The notes beneath the pieces are model-generated. The model saw only the letters and a list, made by a program, of their open reading frames with translations, was not told the DNA's origin and ran no database searches. Of a DNA stretch of 64,000 bases, positions 58,130-64,000 are shown one piece after another. The number at the start of each line of letters is the position of its first letter. Within the stretch, counting starts at the first letter, position 1. The translations under genes were made by a program, and so were the position numbers. Source of the DNA: Burkholderia vietnamiensis LMG 10929 (lineage in GTDB: Bacteria > Pseudomonadota > Gammaproteobacteria > Burkholderiales > Burkholderiaceae); the NCBI RefSeq assembly GCF_000959445.1, contig NZ_CP009631.1, forward strand, positions 806,001 to 870,000. Reading direction: 5' to 3'.

Positions 58130-58915
58130 ATGAGCACGCTCACCAACACCATCAAGCAACGTCTACACGACGGCGACGAGCCGTTGTACGGCCTGTGGCT
58201 GTCGCTCGGCTGCGACTCGGTCGCGGAAGCGCTCGCACACGCCGGCTACGACTGGCTCTGCATCGACATGGAGCATGCGCCGAACGACAGCCGCGACGTC
58301 GCATCGCAGTTGCGGGCGCTCGCTGCCGCGCATCTGCCGACCGAGCCGGTCGTGCGCGTGCCGGGGCGCGAGCCGTGGCTCGTGAAGCGCGCGCTCGACG
58401 CCGGCGCGCGCACGCTGATGTTTCCCTGTATCGAAACGCCCGAAGAAGCCGCGCACGCCGTGCGGCTCACGCGCTTTCCGTCGCCGGAATCTCCCGATGG
58501 CCTGCGCGGCGTGGCCGGCATGGTGCGCGCGGCGGCGTTCGGCATGCGCCGCGATTATCTGCAGACGGCGAACGCGCAAGTCGCGGTGATCGTGCAGATC
58601 GAATCGGCGCGCGGCATCGACGAGGTCGAGCGGATCGCCGCGACGCCCGGCGTCGACTGCCTGTTCGTCGGCCCGGCCGATCTGGCGGCGAGCATCGGGC
58701 ATCTGGGCGACAGCCGCCACCCGGACGTCGCCGCCGCGATGGCGCGCGTGCTGGCGGCGGGCAAGCAGGCCGGCGTCGCGGTCGGCATCTTCGCGAACGA
58801 TGTGGCGGGCGCGCGCCAGTACCGCGACGCCGGCTACCGGATGATCGCGCTGTCGGCCGACGTGAGCTGGCTGCTGCGCGCAACACGCCAGGCGCTGCAG
58901 GAGGTGCGGTCATGA
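58130..58915 (+). CDS. HpcH/HpaI-family aldolase
   Basis: This is a class II metal-dependent aldolase (2-keto-3-deoxyacid family). The 261-residue TIM barrel has the family's YDWLCIDMEHAPND near residue 45, RTLMFPCIETPEEA, the metal ligands in VIVQIESARGIDEV (Glu) and CLFVGPADLAAS (Asp). GGGAGG precedes the ATG at 58130. Its natural substrate cannot be inferred from context. Its stop overlaps the next start (ATGA). Confidence 0.93.
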   Translation: MSTLTNTIKQRLHDGDEPLYGLWLSLGCDSVAEALAHAGYDWLCIDMEHAPNDSRDVASQLRALAAAHLPTEPVVRVPGREPWLVKRALDAGARTLMFPCIETPEEAAHAVRLTRFPSPESPDGLRGVAGMVRAAAFGMRRDYLQTANAQVAVIVQIESARGIDEVERIAATPGVDCLFVGPADLAASIGHLGDSRHPDVAAAMARVLAAGKQAGVAVGIFANDVAGARQYRDAGYRMIALSADVSWLLRATRQALQEVRS

Positions 58916-59766
58916 ACGACGTCGATCGAAACGGAGCAGGAGCCGGCGCCCCGACTGACGCAGGACCAGGCACGCCCCCAGAACCAAGCACCGATGCCCG
59001 CGCCCGATCCGCACGCCACGCGGTCGGTCCGCGCGAGCGGCTCGGCGCGATGCTCGGCCTGTGCGTACTCTGCGCGGCAACCGCCGCCGCAGCCACCGCC
59101 CAAACCACCCCGCACCCGAAACCCGATCCCGCGCACGAGACGCAATCCGCGGTAGCCGACTACAACGCCGGCGACTATCGCGCCGCGCTCGTGCAGTTCC
59201 ACGACGCGGCCGAGCGCGGCGACCGGCTCGCGCAGTTCAATTACGCGATGATGCTGCTCACCGGCGTCGGCGTGAGCGCGAACGTCGACGAGGGGCTGCG
59301 CTGGCTCAAGCGGGCGGCCGACGCCAACATGTCGCACGCGCAGTACGTGTACGGGCGCATGTTCGACGACGGCGAGTTCGTCGCGCGCAACCCGGCCGAA
59401 GCGCACCGCTGGTTCCTGCGCGCGGCGAAGCAGGGGCACGTGCAGGCCGAGCTGTCGCTCGCGAACCAGTTTCTCGACGGGCGCGGCACGCCGCGCGACA
59501 ACCGGCAGGCGTTCGTCTGGTACAAGCAGGCGGCCGATTCGGGCGAGCCGACGGCGCAGTACGTGACCGCATCGTTCTACGAGCGCGGCGGCGACGGCGT
59601 CGTGCAGAACCTGAACATCGCGCGTGCCTACTACGCGGCGGCCGCCGCGCAGGGCGACGAGACGGCCGGGCTGAAATTCAAGGAGCTGAGTGCGCGGCTG
59701 AAGGCGCAGGAACCAGCGGCGGGCGGCGGCGCGGACCATGCGAGCCCGCGCGCGGCGCCGCAGTGA
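58912..59766 (+). CDS. Sel1-repeat (tetratricopeptide-like) protein with membrane anchor
   Basis: The 284-residue protein has a polar Pro/Ala-rich N terminus of about 45 residues, a hydrophobic segment (AMLGLCVLCAATAAAATA) that could be an anchor or an internal signal peptide, and four to five Sel1 repeats. Examples are AQFNYAMMLLTGVGVSANVD, AQYVYGRMFDDGEFVARNPA and AELSLANQFLDGRGTPRDNR. Such repeats bind protein partners. It is translationally coupled to the aldolase, though a joint function is not obvious. Confidence 0.88.
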   Translation: MNDVDRNGAGAGAPTDAGPGTPPEPSTDARARSARHAVGPRERLGAMLGLCVLCAATAAAATAQTTPHPKPDPAHETQSAVADYNAGDYRAALVQFHDAAERGDRLAQFNYAMMLLTGVGVSANVDEGLRWLKRAADANMSHAQYVYGRMFDDGEFVARNPAEAHRWFLRAAKQGHVQAELSLANQFLDGRGTPRDNRQAFVWYKQAADSGEPTAQYVTASFYERGGDGVVQNLNIARAYYAAAAAQGDETAGLKFKELSARLKAQEPAAGGGADHASPRAAPQ

Positions 59767-59800
59767 GCGCGCGACCGGCCGCGACCGCTCGTCGAGACGA

Positions 59801-59824
59801 AAAACGGCGCCGAGGCGCCGTTTT
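59801..59824. terminator. Bidirectional terminator between the Sel1 gene and rodA
   Basis: aaaacggcgcc-ga-ggcgccgtttt is a near-perfect palindrome with A and T flanks, serving both convergent operons. Confidence 0.85.
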
Positions 59825-59865
59825 CGCTTGCCGCGGCCGCATGCGGCCATCCGTCGTGCGGGCGC

Positions 59866-61014
59866 TCAGCTCTTCATCAGCCGCCGCTGCCGCGCGACGC
59901 TCATGATCATCCCGATCGCGATGCCGAGCGTCGTGAGCGCGGTGCCGCCGTAGCTCATGAACGGCAGCGGCACGCCGACGACCGGCAGCACGCCGCTCAC
60001 CATGCCGATGTTCACGAACGCATAGACGAAGAACGCGAGCGTGAGCGAGCCGGCGAGCAGCCGGCCGAACAGCGTCGCGCCCTGCGCGGCGATGTAGAGC
60101 CCGCGCGCGATCAGCGCCATGTACAGCGTCAGCAGCACGAGCCCGCCCGCGAGCCCCCATTCTTCGGAGAACACCGCGAAGATGAAGTCGGTGTGCTTCT
60201 CCGGAATGAATTCGAGGTGCGCCTGCGTACCCTTCAGATAACCCTTGCCGAGCACCCCGCCCGAACCGATCGCGATCACCGCCTGAATGGTGTGGAAGCC
60301 CTTGCCGAGCGGGTCGGAGGTCGGGTCGAGCAGCGTGCACACGCGGTGCTTCTGATAATCGTGCATCAGCGGCCATTGCACTTCCGGCTGGCAGATGCGC
60401 TCCTCGAACACCGCGATCGAGCCGACCGCGATCACGCCCGCGACCAGCACCGGCACGATCAGCTTGAACGACAGGCCGGCCAGATAGATCACGAAGAAGC
60501 CGGCCGCGAACACCAGCAGGCCGGTGCCGAGGTCGGGCTGCTTCGCGATCAGCCCGACGGGCACCAGCAGAATGCCGAACGCGGCGAGGAAGTCGTACCA
60601 GCGCAGCCCGCCTTCGCGGCGCTGGTAGTACCACGCGAGCATCAGCGGCGTCGCGATCTTGAGGATCTCGGACGGCTGGATCACGACGCCGACGTTCAGC
60701 CAGCGCTTCGCGCCCTTCTTGGTCATGCCGAACAGCGCGACCGCGACCAGCAGCGCGACCCCGACCGTATAGAGCGGGACCGCGAAGCGCATCAGCGTCG
60801 TCGGCGGGATATTGGCGATCACCCACATCAGCACGAACGTCAGCAGGATGTTGCGCAGTTGATCCTCGACGCGTCCCGGCATGTCGATGCTCGCGCTGTA
60901 CAGCGTGACGATGCCGACGCACATCAGCAGGAACACGATGAGGGCGAGCGGGCGGTCGAAGCCCGCGAACATCTGCTTGATCTTGTCGAGCCAGGCGCGC
61001 TTGTCGAATTGCAT
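59866..61014 (-). CDS. rodA: Rod-shape peptidoglycan glycosyltransferase RodA
   Basis: RodA is the SEDS-family polymerase of the elongasome, working with PBP2. The 382-residue protein has about ten spans (for example PLALIVFLLMCVGIVTLYSA at the start) and the SEDS signatures WLNVGVVIQPSEILKI, AKQPDLGTGLLV and PEKHTDFIFAVFSEEWG, with the catalytic Asp in the last. It ends VPLPFMSYGGTALTTLG and a short basic tail. It follows mrdA by 11 bases. Confidence 0.97.
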   Translation of the reverse strand: MQFDKRAWLDKIKQMFAGFDRPLALIVFLLMCVGIVTLYSASIDMPGRVEDQLRNILLTFVLMWVIANIPPTTLMRFAVPLYTVGVALLVAVALFGMTKKGAKRWLNVGVVIQPSEILKIATPLMLAWYYQRREGGLRWYDFLAAFGILLVPVGLIAKQPDLGTGLLVFAAGFFVIYLAGLSFKLIVPVLVAGVIAVGSIAVFEERICQPEVQWPLMHDYQKHRVCTLLDPTSDPLGKGFHTIQAVIAIGSGGVLGKGYLKGTQAHLEFIPEKHTDFIFAVFSEEWGLAGGLVLLTLYMALIARGLYIAAQGATLFGRLLAGSLTLAFFVYAFVNIGMVSGVLPVVGVPLPFMSYGGTALTTLGIAIGMIMSVARQRRLMKS

Positions 61015-61025
61015 GCCTTTCTCCG

Positions 61026-63296
61026 TTAATGAGCGGTGCCGGCGTTCGCCGCCTTCGCGGCGGCTGCGGCTCGGGAATTGTCGTCGCGCGGCGCAGCCGC
61101 GAGCGGCTGCGCATCGCTGGCCGGCCGGCGCGGCCGGTGCGGGCGCCGGATCGGCGGCAGGCTCGCGGGCCGCGGCGCCGCGGCGCTCGCCTCGGTCGCC
61201 GGCGCCGCGCTGGCGGCCGCCGCAGCACCCGGTGCCGATGCAGCCGACGCGGCCTGCGCCGCGCTCGGCACCACCGGTTGCGGCAGCGCCGTGAAGCCGG
61301 CGGCGACGGTGACGGGCTTCGTCGCGTCGCCGATCACGGGCGCGCTCACCGGCTCGGTCGCCGATGCGGCGGCGGCCACGGCCGCGGCCTCGTTCTTCGG
61401 GTTCTGGCGCTCGACCAGGTAGTAGTCGAGCACGCGGCGTGCGATCGGGCCGGCGGACTGCGCGCCCCAGCCGCCGTTCTCGACGACCAGCGCGAGCGCG
61501 ATCTGCGGATGGTCGACCGGCGCGTACGCGATGAACAGCGCGTGGTCGCGCAGATGCTCGGCGAGCAGGTGGCCCTTGTAGTTCGAGCCCTGCAGCGAGA
61601 ACACCTGCGCGGTGCCGGTCTTGCCCGCCGCGACGTACTGCGCGCCGCGGAACACCTTGTACGCGGTGCCCGACGGGTTGTCGATGACGTTCTCCATCCC
61701 GCGCTTCACGACGTCGAGGTCGGCGGCCTTGAGCGGGATGACCTCGCTTTCCTTCGGCACCGTCAGGTGGCGCGCGCGCGTGATCGGATCCTCGACTTCC
61801 TTCACCAGGTGCGGCTTCATCACGACGCCGTTGTTCGCGAGCGTCGCGGTCGCATGCGCGAGCTGCAGGATCGTGAACGAGTTGTAGCCCTGGCCGATCC
61901 CGAGGCTGATCGTCTCGCCGTCGTACCACTTCTGCTGCGCAGGCTTCTTGAACGCCTTCTTCTTCCATTCGGTCGACGGCAGGATCCCGCGCGCCTCGCC
62001 CTGGATGTCGATGCCGGTGATCTGGCCGAACCCGAACGGCTTCATGAAGTTCGCGATCGCATTGACGCCGAGGTCGCGCGCGAGCATGTAGAAGTAGGTG
62101 TCGTTCGACACCATGATCGCCTTGTTCATGTCGACCCAGCCCTGGCCCGAGCGCACGTCGTTGCGGAACGTGTGGCCGCCGAACGTGAAGTAGCCGGGAT
62201 CCTGGAAGCCCCAGCCCGGCGTGCGCTTGCCGAGCGTCAGGCCGGCCAGCGCCATGAACGGCTTGTACGTCGAGCCGGGCGGGTAGGTGCCGTGCAGCGG
62301 GCGGTTCAGGAGCGGCTTGTCGGGCGAGTTGTTCAGCTCGTCCCAGGTCTGCTGGTCGATGCCGTCGACGAACGAGTTCGGGTCGAAGCTCGGCGACGAC
62401 ACGAACGCGAGCACGTCGCCCGTCTTCGGCTCGATCGCGACGAGCGCGCCGCGCTTGCCGGCGAACGCCTGCTCGGCCACCTGCTGCAGCGCGATGTCGA
62501 GCGACAGCACGAGGTTGTCGCCGGGCGTCGCCTGCGTGCGCGACAGCGTGCGCACGGGCCGGCCGCCGGCCGTCACCTCGACTTCCTCGAAGCCCGTCAG
62601 GCCGTGCAGCTCGGTCTCGTAGCTCTGCTCGACGCCGATCTTGCCGATGTAGTCGGTGCCCTTGTAGTTGTTCGCGTCGCGGCGCGGATCGTAGTGTTCC
62701 GGATCGCTGTCGTTGTCGTCGCTCATCGCGTCGATGCGATCCTGGTCGCGCTTCGAGATCCGGCCGATATAGCCGATCACGTGCGCGGCCGTCATGCCGA
62801 GCGGATACTGGCGGAACAGCCGCGCGCGCACGTCGACGCCGGGGAAGCGGAAGCGCTGCGCGGTGAAGCGGGCGACTTCGGCGTCGGTCAGGCGCGTGCG
62901 GATCGGCAGGCTCTCGAAATTCTTCGAGTCTTCCTGCAGCTTCTTGAAGCGGCGGCGGTCGCGCGCGTCGATCGGAACGATCTCGGACAGCTTGTCGATC
63001 GTGTTGTCGAGCGTGTCGTCGAGCTTCGACGGCGTGATCTCGAGCGTGTACGCCGAGTAGTTCTTCGCGAGCACCACGCCGTTGCGGTCGGTGATGATGC
63101 CGCGGTTCGGCACGATCGGCGCGACCGAGATGCGGTTTTCCTCGGCCTGCAGCGCGTATTTGCCGTGCTGCAGCAGCTGCAGGTAGAAGAAGCGGCTCGC
63201 GAGCAGCCCGAAGCAGACGAACACGAACACGCCCGCCGCCGCGACGCGCAGGCGGAACTTCGAGAGCTGCTGTTGGGTGTCGTTGAATTCGGTCAT
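61026..63296 (-). CDS. mrdA: Penicillin-binding protein 2 (transpeptidase of the elongasome)
   Basis: PBP2 crosslinks peptidoglycan during side-wall growth. The 756-residue protein has one N-terminal span (RVAAAGVFVFVCFGLLASRF), a dimerisation or pedestal domain, and the transpeptidase motifs GSTYKPF (SxxK), VSNDTYF (SxN) and GKTGTAQ (KTG). The C-terminal 130 residues are an Ala/Pro-rich, low-complexity tail, making it longer than E. coli PBP2 (633). The tail is probably disordered and periplasmic. Confidence 0.97.
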   Translation of the reverse strand: MTEFNDTQQQLSKFRLRVAAAGVFVFVCFGLLASRFFYLQLLQHGKYALQAEENRISVAPIVPNRGIITDRNGVVLAKNYSAYTLEITPSKLDDTLDNTIDKLSEIVPIDARDRRRFKKLQEDSKNFESLPIRTRLTDAEVARFTAQRFRFPGVDVRARLFRQYPLGMTAAHVIGYIGRISKRDQDRIDAMSDDNDSDPEHYDPRRDANNYKGTDYIGKIGVEQSYETELHGLTGFEEVEVTAGGRPVRTLSRTQATPGDNLVLSLDIALQQVAEQAFAGKRGALVAIEPKTGDVLAFVSSPSFDPNSFVDGIDQQTWDELNNSPDKPLLNRPLHGTYPPGSTYKPFMALAGLTLGKRTPGWGFQDPGYFTFGGHTFRNDVRSGQGWVDMNKAIMVSNDTYFYMLARDLGVNAIANFMKPFGFGQITGIDIQGEARGILPSTEWKKKAFKKPAQQKWYDGETISLGIGQGYNSFTILQLAHATATLANNGVVMKPHLVKEVEDPITRARHLTVPKESEVIPLKAADLDVVKRGMENVIDNPSGTAYKVFRGAQYVAAGKTGTAQVFSLQGSNYKGHLLAEHLRDHALFIAYAPVDHPQIALALVVENGGWGAQSAGPIARRVLDYYLVERQNPKNEAAAVAAAASATEPVSAPVIGDATKPVTVAAGFTALPQPVVPSAAQAASAASAPGAAAAASAAPATEASAAAPRPASLPPIRRPHRPRRPASDAQPLAAAPRDDNSRAAAAAKAANAGTAH

Positions 63297-63406
63297 GCGC
63301 TTACAGTCGATCCGGCCCGCGCACGTCGAGCGCGCGGGCGAGGGGCCGCCTCGGGGCGCTTGGGGCGTGGGGGCGGCAGGTCATCAAGGGGCGGTTCCGG
63401 TGCGGC

Positions 63407-63919
63407 TCAGATCGGACGCGTGTCGTCCGGGTCGACCGGGCGGCGTTGCGGCATCAGCAGCAGATGGCTCGCGATCGGCCACAGCGCGGCCTCGACGAAG
63501 CCGTCCACCAGATAGCGCCAGCCGGGGAACGCGGCGCCCATCATCAGCCGGATCACGAACGGCACCAGTTGCGCGCCGACCAGCAGCGGCGTCACGTACA
63601 GCACCTGCACGCCGATCGGCATCCACAGCACGCGCCGGTGGATCGTGATCGCACCGTACGACAGCAGCGTATAGGCGAGCGCATGCTCGCCGAGCAGCCC
63701 CGCGTCGTGCACGTCCATCAGGATGCCGAGCGCGAACGCGACGCCCATCCCGACCTTGCGCGGCTGATGGATGTTCCAGAACAGCAGCACGAGCGCGACG
63801 AAGTCGGGCACGCCGGGCAGGCGGCCCCACGGCATCAGGTTCAGCAGGAACGCGGCGGCGAGGCTGAAGACGATGAAGTACGGGTTGACCGGCTGCAGGA
63901 TGTATTGCGGGCGATTCAT
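63407..63919 (-). CDS. mreD: Rod-shape determining protein MreD
   Basis: MreD is a small inner-membrane protein of the elongasome. The 170-residue product starts MNRPQYILQPVNPYFIVFSL, has five to six spans, and contains the family stretch ALGILMDVHDAGLLGEHALA. It lies between mreC and mrdA; its start overlaps the mreC stop by 3 bases. A gap of 110 bases separates it from mrdA. Confidence 0.95.
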   Translation of the reverse strand: MNRPQYILQPVNPYFIVFSLAAAFLLNLMPWGRLPGVPDFVALVLLFWNIHQPRKVGMGVAFALGILMDVHDAGLLGEHALAYTLLSYGAITIHRRVLWMPIGVQVLYVTPLLVGAQLVPFVIRLMMGAAFPGWRYLVDGFVEAALWPIASHLLLMPQRRPVDPDDTRPI

Positions 63920-64000
63920 CGCTGGGCTCCTGGTTGCCCGGCCGCGGGCTGCGCGGGCGCCGCCGGAGCCGCTGCCGCAGGCGTCGCGCCCGGTGCGGCG
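63916..64000 (-). CDS. mreC: MreC, C-terminal tail only (rest outside window)
   Basis: The last 28 codons at the window edge read TPAAAAPAAPAQPAAGQPGA then QR and stop, an Ala/Pro-rich tail. Placement immediately upstream of mreD, with an overlapping ATGA, identifies it as mreC, the periplasmic scaffold of the elongasome. The core of the gene is not visible, so the call rests on position and the typical tail. Confidence 0.75.
   Translation of the reverse strand, partial: AAPGATPAAAAPAAPAQPAAGQPGAQR

Overview
The window is chromosomal DNA of a Burkholderia species, most likely from the Burkholderia cepacia complex. The evidence is the high-GC codon use, the order gyrB-dnaN-dnaA / rpmH-rnpA-yidD-yidC-mnmE, and the close match of the housekeeping proteins to what I know of that genus. 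The species call is inference, because no search could be run.

Bases 1 to about 13.1 kb are an accessory island of visibly lower and uneven GC. It starts inside an IS21-family element (istA 3' part, istB, right terminal repeats). This element has landed in a small XRE-type repressor gene on the other strand. A degenerate stretch with a glycine-rich protein remnant follows, and then a tight five-gene operon. The first three genes look like the single-strand DNA phosphorothioation module sspB-sspC-sspD (DUF4007 protein, P-loop ATPase, PAPS-reductase-like ATP pyrophosphatase). The last two encode a protein with both an Hsp90/MutL-like and a histidine-kinase-like ATPase domain, and a partner with a stretched response-receiver domain. 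No sspA and no recognisable sspE is present. I read the operon as a phage-defence system with an unusual two-component-like effector or regulator, and it is the main discovery candidate. The island ends near gyrB in a decayed copy of the 3' half of tRNA-Lys(CTT) with its own terminator; the intact tRNA-Lys lies 25 kb away.

From 13.2 to 24.1 kb lies the replication and translation core: gyrB, dnaN and dnaA on the minus strand, then rpmH, rnpA, yidD and yidC diverging on the plus strand, a small HTH regulator, and mnmE. Only one perfect DnaA box was found between dnaA and rpmH.

From 24.1 to 42.1 kb are mixed genes: a tiny lipoprotein, a membrane GGDEF cyclase, a DUF2795 protein, a 56-residue membrane protein, speG, yaeQ, a VOC protein, the ada-alkA alkylation-repair pair, gshA, a DUF4148 protein, a lactate permease, a scar with two truncated genes back to back, a DUF3592 protein, tRNA-Lys, a thioesterase-patatin pair, a 2-hydroxyacid dehydrogenase and a LysR regulator. 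In the gap before ada there is a candidate small RNA of about 69 nt with two anti-Shine-Dalgarno repeats, a promoter and an intrinsic terminator.

From 42.1 to 64 kb are topB, a thioredoxin-like gene, dprA, def-fmt, a LysE exporter, htpX, the rsmB / DUF4390 / NtrY-like kinase / NtrX-like regulator operon, tRNA-Phe, the queuosine genes queC-queE-queD, an HpcH/HpaI aldolase with a Sel1-repeat protein, and the cell-elongation operon mreC-mreD-mrdA-rodA, which runs off the right edge.
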